Shown here in pieces: positions 1 through 7,679 of a stretch of 64,000 bases of DNA. A program made the translations under genes and the position numbers. How positions within the stretch are numbered: the stretch's first letter is position 1; the number at the start of each line of letters is the position of its first letter. The DNA comes from Candidatus Limnocylindrales bacterium (GTDB lineage Bacteria > Desulfobacterota > Binatia > UBA1149 > CAITLU01): assembly GCA_035571835.1 (NCBI GenBank), contig DATNBU010000011.1:1-64000 (forward strand). Reading direction: 5' to 3'. Below the pieces are notes generated by a model. That model worked only from the letters and a program-made list of their open reading frames with translations. It was not told the DNA's origin and ran no database searches.

Positions 1-370
1 CGTTGACCTCGAGCGTCGACTGGCCCGGAACGATGTTGGCGAGAACGATGTGCCGGTCGATGAAGGCCTGGCTTCCGCGCAGCACGGCGATGCAGCAGGC
101 CGACCCGGCGCTGGGCCGCAGGATGAACCGGATGGCATTGACCGCTGCCGGAATCGGCGTGTCGAACGCGAGCGGCGCAGCGGCCGACGATGGCGCTATG
201 CTGCCGACCGCCGCGGACGACTGCTCCCAGTTGACCGAGAACGACAATTGAGTGCCCGGCGTCGACGAGCCGGACCCGCCGCCGCTGCCGCCGCAGCCGT
301 CAGTCAGTGAGACGGCGAACGCAGCGAGAACTGCAAGTTGTGAACGGCGTCCGAAAGATTTGATGCCCAT
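1..370 (-). CDS. putative lipoprotein, truncated by window edge
   Basis: Reading leftward from an ATG at 368-370, 123 codons are open to the window edge with no stop, so the C-terminus lies outside. The N-terminus is a lipoprotein-like export signal: basic start (GRR at residues 7-9), hydrophobic core (LAVLAAFAVSL) and a Cys at residue 26 followed by a Gly/Ser linker typical of outer-membrane lipoproteins. The lipobox (L-T-D-G-C) is loose. The visible part after the linker is Ser/Ala rich with no recognised domain. Function unknown; only export is supported. Confidence 0.6.
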   Translation of the reverse strand, partial: MGIKSFGRRSQLAVLAAFAVSLTDGCGGSGGGSGSSTPGTQLSFSVNWEQSSAAVGSIAPSSAAAPLAFDTPIPAAVNAIRFILRPSAGSACCIAVLRGSQAFIDRHIVLANIVPGQSTLEVN

Positions 371-618
371 GAAGACCCCGCCCGTGCTGCTTGATCGAAA
401 CCCCCGGAAAACCGCGCGAAGCTATACGAACTTAGCTCGAAGACTCAAACGGTCCGGCCGTTCTTGTCGGATCTACGGTGGGCGGCGGTCTGGCCTGGTC
501 GTCGTATATGGGTGGGCGGCCGGCTTTTTCCGGCGCAGAATGCCTTCCATAAGTCCGGCAGGCCCGCATTGACTGAGGGTCGGACGGCAGCGTAGGCCTG
601 CGCCCGACCGAGCGGTAT

Positions 619-1125
619 GTGTCCGGCACTTTCTGTGGCCGTCAGCACTGCGATGGAACGAGCGGCGAGTGTCCGGCTCGGCCATACGTCAACTGCGACA
701 ACGAAACTCTCGATGCCGGGGAGCAGTGCGATACCGGATACTCGAACGGCGAGGATTGGAGTTGCTGCGACTGCAGCTGCTCGTTCGTCGCGGCGGCCAC
801 GCTGTGCCGTGACGGCTTCGTGGCCTGCAACCCGCTCGAGTATTGCACCGGTTCGAGCGCCGAGTACCCCGTCGACGTTTACGAAGGTGACGACGACGCC
901 ATCTGTAATCCCGTGGACGTGCACCGACCTTTTCGTCAACCTCCTCAACAGCACCGATCTCAGCCTCGATGCGCCTCGCCAAAAGGGCAAGCTGCTGACC
1001 TATCTCAGCGTTACGAACGCCGATTCGGTCGATCCGGTCGGACACGGAACACGGGCTCAGGGCCGACTCGTCGCGTCACCGTGCGTGACTTTGAGCTCGC
1101 GTGCCAGCTCGATTGCACGTTGACC
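619..1125 (+). pseudogene. decayed cysteine-rich secreted protein gene
   Basis: The frame beginning with GTG at 619 encodes a dense Cys-rich stretch (NCDNETLDAGEQCD, CCDCSCSF, then LEYCTGSSAEYPVDVY) resembling the disintegrin-like Cys repeats in exported proteins of this kind of genome. A TGA lies in the same frame about 40 bases upstream and no signal peptide precedes, so the 5' end is missing. After about 910 the sense moves to the frame one base earlier (LFVNLLNSTDLSLDAPRQKG.. LSVTNADSVDPVG), a plausible continuation, which then degenerates. I read this as a 5'-truncated, frameshifted remnant; a sequencing error could explain the frameshift but not the missing start. Bases 371-618 hold no gene I can see. 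Confidence 0.45.
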
Positions 1126-1192
1126 GGAGCAGCCATCTTCCGCATTGTCTTTCGCGGGTGGGGCGATCCGGCGCGCCGGGGGAAGCGCAGCA

Positions 1193-2677
1193 GTGGGCAA
1201 TGCCAATACAATTCTGGATCCGGTTTCTGCGCGTCACCTGCTGCGTCGAACGGGATTCGGCGCGCGGCCGGCAGATGTTCAAGCGATCCTCGACCGACAA
1301 CTGACGCGCGGCCAGGCTGTCGATGAGCTGATGGCCTTCGAGAGCAAGCCGATCGGGCTCGGCGGTTACTACGTCGAGAAGATCCACGCCAAGTGGCTCA
1401 AGACGATGGTCCGCTCGCGATATCCGTTGCAGGGCAAGCTCGTGCTCTTCTGGCACGACCACTTCGCCACGAGCAACGCCAAGGTCGATAACCTGCCCAC
1501 GATGGGCGTCCACATCGACCTGATCCACACGCACTGCAAAGGCGACTTCAAAGCATTCGTCAAGGCGATGAATCGCGACTCCGCGATGATCTTGTTCCTC
1601 GACACCAGGCGCAATCTTAAAGAGAGCCCGAACGAGAACTACGCGAGAGAGTTGCAGGAGCTGTTCACTCTCGGCGTCTATGATTTCGCCGGCAATCCCA
1701 ACTACACCCAGCAGGATGTCGTGCAGATCGCGCGAGCCTTCAGCGGCTGGCACGACTGGGGCTTCCGGGACTACGAACACGACTATCAGTCCGAATTCCT
1801 GGCCGCGCGCGGCCCGAAGGTGATTTACCAGAGTACAGGCGGTTTCGGACCGGGCGGCGCTGCGTTCGACGTCGATGGTGAGGGACCGCAGGAGATCGAT
1901 GCCGTAACCGACATCATCTTCGAGCATGTCGATGGGGACGGGAAACACACCGTCGCGCGTCGGATGACTCGCCGGCTCTTCGAATATTTCGCGTACGAGA
2001 TCCCGGACCCGATCGATCAGGATCATGTTGGCATGATCGACCAGCTCATCGACGAATCGGGGTTCGCATCGTCATGGGACATCGCAGCGCTCCTCCGCGC
2101 GATGTTCGTCCACGACCGGTTCTACGAGACGGCCGCGCCGGCGCCATTCGTCGAGACTACCCGCAAATCGGTCAGGTGGCCGGTCGATTACGTGGTGACC
2201 GCGCTGCGACTGCTCAGCGCACGCCTGGACAAACAAGGGAACGAGAGGGTTCGCGGGCAGCTTTCGAAGATGGGTCAGGTGCTTCTCGAACCGCCGAGCG
2301 TGTTTGGATGGGAATGGGAGCTCGGCTGGATCGGCAGCGCAGCATTGCTCGCGCGCTATGACTTCGCGTCGTACCTGACCTCTATCGACGAAGACGGACG
2401 GCACACCTTCCGACCGGAACGGCAACGCGTGCTCGTCGATGGCGAGTCGGTGCGCCTGAGCTCCCTGACGGATCCCGCTGGGATTGTCCGTGCCGCAGCA
2501 GACATACTCGGTGTCCCTGATCTGCTGACGAGCGACGAGCACGATGCCCTGGTGGCGTACCTGAGCGACGATGGGCTGAACGCAACCATTGACCTGAACG
2601 ACGAGCAGACGCTCAACGAGAAACTCTACGGTTTGTTCGCGCTGATGCTGCAGTGCCCGGGCTACCATGTGCACTAG
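1193..2677 (+). CDS. DUF1800 family protein
   Basis: 494-residue protein of the DUF1800 family, whose genes usually sit directly before a DUF1501 gene, as here. Diagnostic stretches are visible: SARHLLRRTGFGARP near the N-terminus, FWHDHFATSNAKV, MILFLDTRRN, and NENYARELQELFTLGV followed by the Tyr/Thr-rich segment ending in ARAFSGW. The frame is open from a TTG at 1145, but a GTG at 1193 has a good ribosome site (GGGGGAAG, 7 bases upstream) and starts just before family similarity, so I chose it. No signal peptide is obvious. The downstream DUF1501 gene starts 9 bases after the stop, so the two are co-transcribed. Biochemical function of the family is unknown. Confidence 0.88.
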   Translation: MGNANTILDPVSARHLLRRTGFGARPADVQAILDRQLTRGQAVDELMAFESKPIGLGGYYVEKIHAKWLKTMVRSRYPLQGKLVLFWHDHFATSNAKVDNLPTMGVHIDLIHTHCKGDFKAFVKAMNRDSAMILFLDTRRNLKESPNENYARELQELFTLGVYDFAGNPNYTQQDVVQIARAFSGWHDWGFRDYEHDYQSEFLAARGPKVIYQSTGGFGPGGAAFDVDGEGPQEIDAVTDIIFEHVDGDGKHTVARRMTRRLFEYFAYEIPDPIDQDHVGMIDQLIDESGFASSWDIAALLRAMFVHDRFYETAAPAPFVETTRKSVRWPVDYVVTALRLLSARLDKQGNERVRGQLSKMGQVLLEPPSVFGWEWELGWIGSAALLARYDFASYLTSIDEDGRHTFRPERQRVLVDGESVRLSSLTDPAGIVRAAADILGVPDLLTSDEHDALVAYLSDDGLNATIDLNDEQTLNEKLYGLFALMLQCPGYHVH

Positions 2678-2686
2678 GAGCTCCGG

Positions 2687-4084
2687 ATGATCACTCGGCG
2701 ACAGTTCCTCAAACGTGCCGGCGTGATGGGTGCGGCAGCCCTCGCGGGTCCCGGACTGTTCGAGAGGCTGCTCGTTCAGCAGGCGATCGCCGAGACGTTC
2801 GGCGACAAGTACTTCGTCGTCATTTATCTCGACGGTGGAAACGATGGTCTGAACACCGTCACGCCGTACGACAACGGCAACGGTTCGTTGCGATCCGCGT
2901 ATAATGTCGCGCGGGCGACGAACAGCCAGTTGCACCTGAGCCCCGACGTTCTCGAGGCCTCACTCATCGGCGTCGATCCGAACACAGGCGCCCAGCTCGC
3001 GCTGCATCCTGCTCTTTCCGGCCTCAAGGACTTGTACGATCTCGGCAAGGTCGCCGTCCTGCAGGGCTGCGGCTATCCGGAGTACACGACCTCGCACGAG
3101 TATTCGCGCAGGATCTGGCAGACGGCCGATCCCCTTCGAGCCGGCGTGAACACGGGATGGCTTGGCAGGTATCTGGCCGCGAACTACGGCGGCGACGATA
3201 CGGTCGGCGTCAGCATGTCGGAAACCGTCGCCGGCGAGCTTCGCCAGGGCACAACCGGCGTGCTGACGATGTCACGCGTGCAGGACTTCGGTTTCCCGTA
3301 CGACCCGTCCTTCAATGTGGAAGACAAACGTGCGGCATTTGCCGCACTTTGCGCCGCGGGCAGCGCCAGCTCGCAGCCGTCGCTGTCGTCGCTCGGCAAG
3401 ACCGCGATGGCGACGCTGCTGAGCAGCGAGGCGTATCCGAGTCTCGATGCCTACTACAACAACGCTCGGGGCGGTATCTGGAACCCGCAATACGATGCTG
3501 TCGCAGGCACGTTGTCCGGTGACCTGCGTGAAATCGCGAAAATGATCTACGGCGTCTCGCAAGGCGTGCCGAATGTCGGAGCGCGATTCTTCCAGGCACG
3601 CGCTTTAGGCTACGACCTGCACGCGGACCAGGGAGGCGCCGAGGCGACCGGCCAGCATTCGATCCTGCACAGGGCGCTCGGGGATTCGCTCAAGGTGTTC
3701 TACGAAGACCTCGCCGATATGGGGATCGCGGACAAGACGTGCATTCTCGTGTGGAGCGAGTTCGGCCGGCGAGTTCCGCAGAACAACAACGGCACCGACC
3801 ACGGCTCGCAGGGCCCCGCCTTTCTCGTCGGCGGATCTGTCCTCGGCGGTGTCTATGGCGATCACCCGAATATTTCCGCCAACGCGCTCGACGCGAGCGG
3901 TAACACCGAGTACCGCCAGGGCGCTGCCGAGTTCCGCTCGACGGATCTGCGTGATGTCTACGGCACGATCCTCAAGCACTGGCTCGGAATGTCGGCGATC
4001 GACGTCGCTTCGGTTCTGCCGCTCGATGCAGGCGACCCGCAGCGCTACTGGACGACGTCCGATTTCGATCTTGGGATGCTTTGA
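2687..4084 (+). CDS. DUF1501 family protein, Tat-exported
   Basis: 465-residue DUF1501 protein (alkaline-phosphatase/sulfatase-like fold family of unknown activity). It begins MITRRQFLKRAGVMGAAALAG, a twin-arginine signal with the RRxFLKR consensus, so it should be exported folded. Family marks: VIYLDGGNDGLNTV near residue 45, HPALSGLKDLYDLGKVAVLQG, and the late motif SEFGRR with GTDHGSQGPAFLVGG at about 357-382. An ATG with an AGGAGCTCC-like ribosome site follows the DUF1800 stop by 9 bases. The pair is a recurrent two-gene module in several phyla; the DUF1800 partner is assumed to act with it, but no reaction is known. Confidence 0.9.
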   Translation: MITRRQFLKRAGVMGAAALAGPGLFERLLVQQAIAETFGDKYFVVIYLDGGNDGLNTVTPYDNGNGSLRSAYNVARATNSQLHLSPDVLEASLIGVDPNTGAQLALHPALSGLKDLYDLGKVAVLQGCGYPEYTTSHEYSRRIWQTADPLRAGVNTGWLGRYLAANYGGDDTVGVSMSETVAGELRQGTTGVLTMSRVQDFGFPYDPSFNVEDKRAAFAALCAAGSASSQPSLSSLGKTAMATLLSSEAYPSLDAYYNNARGGIWNPQYDAVAGTLSGDLREIAKMIYGVSQGVPNVGARFFQARALGYDLHADQGGAEATGQHSILHRALGDSLKVFYEDLADMGIADKTCILVWSEFGRRVPQNNNGTDHGSQGPAFLVGGSVLGGVYGDHPNISANALDASGNTEYRQGAAEFRSTDLRDVYGTILKHWLGMSAIDVASVLPLDAGDPQRYWTTSDFDLGML

Positions 4085-4120
4085 GCGTAGCGAGACTCGG
4101 CGCAGCCGGGACCGGGCCGA

Positions 4121-5089
4121 TCAGCCGGACTCTGCCAGCCCGGACCTCACCTTCACATCGAACCTTGCAGCAACCGGGTAGTGGTCGGACAGCTCGCGCC
4201 CGCGTTTGTCGCGGAAATTCTCGAGCACCTCGTACTTCACAGGCGCGAAGCTGACCGCGCTGCCGCTTCGATAGAAAATCTTGTCCACCAGCTCGCAATC
4301 GCGACCGGCGGGAGCCCGGCTGCACGTAACGTCCATCATCGGTCCGGGCTCCGGAACCCGGCCGCCTCGCACGAGCTCGACCCACACATCGCGAAGGCCG
4401 CCTGCCACGAGAAGCTGATCGACGTTGTCGCGCGGTGATCGGGTATAGCGTGCGTTGGTATCGCCCATCACGATGACGGCCGTTCCCGGCGGAGAGAGCA
4501 GTTGCATGGCTTTGAGGAGCTGGCGGATGTTGCTGCGGCGCGCCGCAAAGCTGCCGCGATCCCCTCCTGCGTCGGCGTGAAGGTTGTAGACGTCGACGAA
4601 TGCCCCCGGCGCGATCGCATGCCGTGCATAGGAAAAACCCTTGTCCGTGTCGCAGTCGCTCTCGTACAGGCCGAGCCTGCCAAAGCATTTTTTCCAGTCG
4701 ACGCGAAAGGGGCGCGCAAACGCCGATACGGACAACTGCACGAGACCGTCGCCGAGTCCGAACGTGCCGCCGCGGTTCTTCACCGTCGCGAACGGAAACG
4801 AGGATGCGGAGATGCCGACGAGCGTCCTGTGGTAGTCGCGGTCGAACACCTCCTGGAGCGCGACGATGATCCTGGCGCCGGCCGAGGAGGTGTCCGGCGT
4901 GCGCAGACTTTCCAGAAGCTCGGCAATCGCCTCGACTTTTCCGCTGCGATCGCCGATCAGCAGCGGCGGCAGGCCGTGGACATTATAGGTAAGGACGCTC
5001 AGCGGCTGGCTCGAAGCGGGCGACGGCCATAGCGCAACCGTCGCCATCAGGACCGCTGCGCATCTGCCGGCTCGCTTCGTTCGCTTCAC
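4121..5089 (-). CDS. exported endonuclease/exonuclease/phosphatase (EEP) family hydrolase
   Basis: 322-residue protein with an N-terminal signal peptide (hydrophobic core AAVLMATVALWPSPASSQ) and a complete EEP fold signature: LTYNVHGL (metal/Asn site), ALQEVF (catalytic Glu), NLHADAGG, GDTNAR and the terminal SDHYPV (catalytic His). These motifs are shared by DNase I-like nucleases, inositol phosphatases and bacterial sphingomyelinases; the NLHADA pattern and export lean towards a phosphodiesterase of the sphingomyelinase type, but the substrate cannot be told from sequence. Convergent with the DUF1501 gene (36-base gap), so its transcription is independent. Confidence 0.85.
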   Translation of the reverse strand: MKRTKRAGRCAAVLMATVALWPSPASSQPLSVLTYNVHGLPPLLIGDRSGKVEAIAELLESLRTPDTSSAGARIIVALQEVFDRDYHRTLVGISASSFPFATVKNRGGTFGLGDGLVQLSVSAFARPFRVDWKKCFGRLGLYESDCDTDKGFSYARHAIAPGAFVDVYNLHADAGGDRGSFAARRSNIRQLLKAMQLLSPPGTAVIVMGDTNARYTRSPRDNVDQLLVAGGLRDVWVELVRGGRVPEPGPMMDVTCSRAPAGRDCELVDKIFYRSGSAVSFAPVKYEVLENFRDKRGRELSDHYPVAARFDVKVRSGLAESG

Positions 5090-5235
5090 GACTTCGACAG
5101 TAGCGCCTGATGCTTCGCCAAATCGATGAGGTTTCGAAAAACAACTCGCGTGATTGCGGCTCGAGCGTGCCCCCGTGCTCGGATCTCGGAGCTCCCTCCG
5201 GTTTCGGAGCCTTAAGCGGGTCTGGACCTGCAGGC

Positions 5236-6108
5236 TCAGCGTGCGGTTCCGGGGTCACTGCCCCGGAAGTAGCGCAGGAAGTCGCTCTCGGGCGACAGGA
5301 TCATCGACGTGCCGCTCTTGATCGACGTGCGATAGGCCTCGAGCGTGCGCACGAACGCGTAGAAGTCGGTGTCGCGCCCATAGGCGTCGGCGAAGATCTT
5401 CACGGCCTGGGCATCGCCTTCACCTCGGCGGATCTCGGACTGCTTTCTTGCCTCTGCAATCAGGATGGCCACTTCCTTGTCGGAGCCCGAGCGGATCTTG
5501 CGCGCTTCCTCGTCGCCTTCGGCGCGGAACTTCTTCGCGAGCCGCTCGCGTTCGGTGCGCATGCGGCTGAAGACGTTCATCTCGGTTTTCTCGGGAAGAT
5601 CGGCGCGCTTGATGCGCACGTCGACGATCTCGATGCCGAAGTCGTGCGCCCGCTCGTTGGTGATCTGCGTGACTTCCTTCATGAGCTGCTCGCGGCTGGA
5701 GCTGATGATCTCGCTGAAGGTGTGACGGCCGAGATTCTCGCGCACGTTGGAGTAGATGATGTCGTCCAGCCGCGAGGCCGCGCCCTGCTCGTTGCGCACC
5801 GTCCGGTAGAACAGCAGCGGATCGAGGATGCGCCAGCGCGCGTAGTTGTCCACGAGAAGCTGCTGCTTGTCCTTGGTGAGCACCTCGCGCGGCGATGCGT
5901 CGTACTCGAGCAGTCGCCGGTCGAAATACAGAACGCTCTGGACGAACGGCAGCTTGAAGTTGAGCCCGGGCTCGCGAACGGTGCGAACCGGATCGCCGAG
6001 CTGGACAACGACCGCCTGCATCCATTGCTGCACGCGGAAAGCGGCAAGATTCCATGCCGCGATGATGAGGCCGAGCGCGATCAGGAAGGGGAGGGCACGC
6101 CGGTCCAT
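5236..6108 (-). CDS. hflC: protease modulator HflC
   Basis: 290-residue SPFH/band-7 protein. One N-terminal membrane helix (about residues 6-24) is followed by the prohibitin-like domain, including VQLGDPVRTVREPGLNFKLPF, VDNYARWRI, and the helical region with RMRTERERLAKKFRAEGDEEA. The C-terminus ends LSPESDFLRYFRG, closely matching the HflC tail. HflC pairs with HflK in a large periplasmic-facing complex that controls the membrane AAA protease FtsH. The start at 6108 lies 2 bases after the hflK stop, so the pair is translationally coupled; an in-frame extension upstream overlaps hflK and is rejected. Confidence 0.95.
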   Translation of the reverse strand: MDRRALPFLIALGLIIAAWNLAAFRVQQWMQAVVVQLGDPVRTVREPGLNFKLPFVQSVLYFDRRLLEYDASPREVLTKDKQQLLVDNYARWRILDPLLFYRTVRNEQGAASRLDDIIYSNVRENLGRHTFSEIISSSREQLMKEVTQITNERAHDFGIEIVDVRIKRADLPEKTEMNVFSRMRTERERLAKKFRAEGDEEARKIRSGSDKEVAILIAEARKQSEIRRGEGDAQAVKIFADAYGRDTDFYAFVRTLEAYRTSIKSGTSMILSPESDFLRYFRGSDPGTAR

Positions 6109-6110
6109 CG

Positions 6111-7229
6111 TTACTGTCCCTCGCCGCGCGGCATCTCGGATTCGAGCGGGCCCGGAGTGCGCCGCAGCATCTGGTCCAGAGGCAGATACGGAACCACGTG
6201 CGTCGCCGATTGCTCGTCGAGCAGCAGCACGTTGCTGCGCGACATCACGTCTTCCATCGTCTCGATCCACAGCCGTGTCCGCGTAACCGCGGCGGCCTTG
6301 GCGTATTCGTCGTGGAGAGCGATGAACCTGCCGGCCGCGCCTTCGGCCGCCTTGACCTTGGTCTCCACGTAAGCGTCGGCCTCGTTGATCAGCTGCGCCG
6401 CCTGGCCGCGCGCCTTCGGCACGACGTCGTTGGCGTAACCACGCGACTCGTTGATGAGCCGTTCGCGGTCCTGCTGCGCGCTGATCACGTCCTTGAACGC
6501 GTCGGCGACCTGGTCGGGAGGATCGACGTCCTGGAGCTTGACCGTCGCTACCTCGATGCCGAGGTCATACTGATCGAGGATCGTCTGGAGCAGCTTCTGG
6601 GTGTCGGTCTGAATGCGGTCCTTGCCCTCGGTCAGCGCGGTATCGATGTCGTTGCGGCCGATGACTTCGCGCATCGCCGCTTCGGCGGCATCGCGCACGG
6701 TCTGGGTCTGATTGCGAACATTGAAGAGGAAGTCGGTCGCGCCGGACTCCTCCGGCTTGATGCGATACTGGACGATGAACTGGAGCTTGACGATGTTTTC
6801 GTCGCCAGTGACCATCAGCGCTTCGCGGTCCACGTCGACGTATTCGGCCGGCGGCCCGACGGCCACGGTGCGGAATCCGAACTCTTCCTTGCTGATGCGT
6901 GTGACCGACGGCTTGAGCACTTCCTCGACCGGCCACGGCAGGTGATAGCCGGGACCAGACGGCGCCTCGCGTACGACGCGGCCAAACCGGAGCACGATGC
7001 CGCGCTCCTCGGGCGCGATGATGAAGAACCCGGACGCAAGCCAGAGCACCAGCGCAATTACCGCGAGCGCCCACGGAGGCACCGGCCACTTCGGCGGCCC
7101 GCTTCGCGCATTGCCGCCGCCGGAGGTCGCGGACACTTGATACTGTCCGAGCAGCCGGCGTGCCTCTTCGAGCGGATCGAAGGGTCGATCGCCTCCATTT
7201 GGCTGTCCGGGTGTCCAACCTTCGGCCAT
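6111..7229 (-). CDS. hflK: FtsH protease activity modulator HflK
   Basis: 372-residue HflK. It has the characteristic Gly/Pro-rich cytoplasmic N-tail (about 1-45), a single membrane helix (ALAVIALVLWLASGFFII), then the SPFH domain starting APEERGIVLRFGRV and GPGYHLPWPVEEV, IVQYRIK, and the helical segment with PKARGQAAQLINEADAYVETK. It ends in a short Pro-rich tail. With HflC it forms the membrane assembly that surrounds and modulates FtsH. First gene of the hflKC operon; a rho-independent-type hairpin oriented leftward lies upstream (7408-7430), separating it from other leftward transcription. Confidence 0.95.
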   Translation of the reverse strand: MAEGWTPGQPNGGDRPFDPLEEARRLLGQYQVSATSGGGNARSGPPKWPVPPWALAVIALVLWLASGFFIIAPEERGIVLRFGRVVREAPSGPGYHLPWPVEEVLKPSVTRISKEEFGFRTVAVGPPAEYVDVDREALMVTGDENIVKLQFIVQYRIKPEESGATDFLFNVRNQTQTVRDAAEAAMREVIGRNDIDTALTEGKDRIQTDTQKLLQTILDQYDLGIEVATVKLQDVDPPDQVADAFKDVISAQQDRERLINESRGYANDVVPKARGQAAQLINEADAYVETKVKAAEGAAGRFIALHDEYAKAAAVTRTRLWIETMEDVMSRSNVLLLDEQSATHVVPYLPLDQMLRRTPGPLESEMPRGEGQ

Positions 7230-7679
7230 CGCCGTCCTCCCTCCATCGCCGTCGCAAGATCGCGAGGCGAATCTTCATTGCCCCGACACGCCGCCGCAGC
7301 AATCCGGACTCTCGCGTCTCAGGGCACTACGCGCGTGCTCCCGTTGCAATTTGACGCAACTTTCCCGCGCTTCGGCCGGGCAGTCGGATTCGGACGCACA
7401 AAAAAACGGGCCGCTGCACCGCAGCGGCCCCGCTCTTTCAACGATCGAGCCTGCCGTTCACTGGAACATGCACGCGTTGATGAAGCTCGCCTTCGCGGCG
7501 GGCAGTCGCCGTCCGCGTCGTCGCGTTTTCCACAAGGCGACCCTCGGAATTCTACGTCGAATTCAGGCTGGCCTCACTGCGGCTGGTGCAATAGCATGCG
7601 CCCGGCGGCGGTAACGTATCGCGTTGCCGACCGGCTGCTTCTCGATCGCCGGTCGAGACCTGTTCGAAGGAGGAGGGAC
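7230..7679. other. divergent intergenic region, no clear gene
   Basis: 450 bases between the divergent hflK and BNR-protein genes, which must contain both promoters. The strong leftward terminator at 7401-7430 is the only clear element. Upstream of it on the minus strand a very short frame ends ..RRLPAAKASFINACMFQ at 7458; it is in-frame closed 33 codons earlier and has no good start, so I treat it as at most a remnant of a small exported peptide gene. A GAAGGAGGAGGG ribosome site at about 7665-7678 belongs to the next gene. Confidence 0.5.
7401..7430 (-). terminator. rho-independent-type terminator, leftward
   Basis: A 10-bp perfect GC-rich stem (GGGCCGCTGC at 7408-7417 with GCAGCGGCCC at 7421-7430, 3-base loop) is followed on the minus strand by a run of seven U residues (A-run in the plus strand just left of the stem). 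The orientation serves a transcript coming from the right; no convincing gene is found there. Confidence 0.75.

Noticed and set aside
5110-6372. A 420-codon plus-strand frame over hflC/hflK
   Set aside because: Antisense to complete, conserved HflC and HflK sequences.
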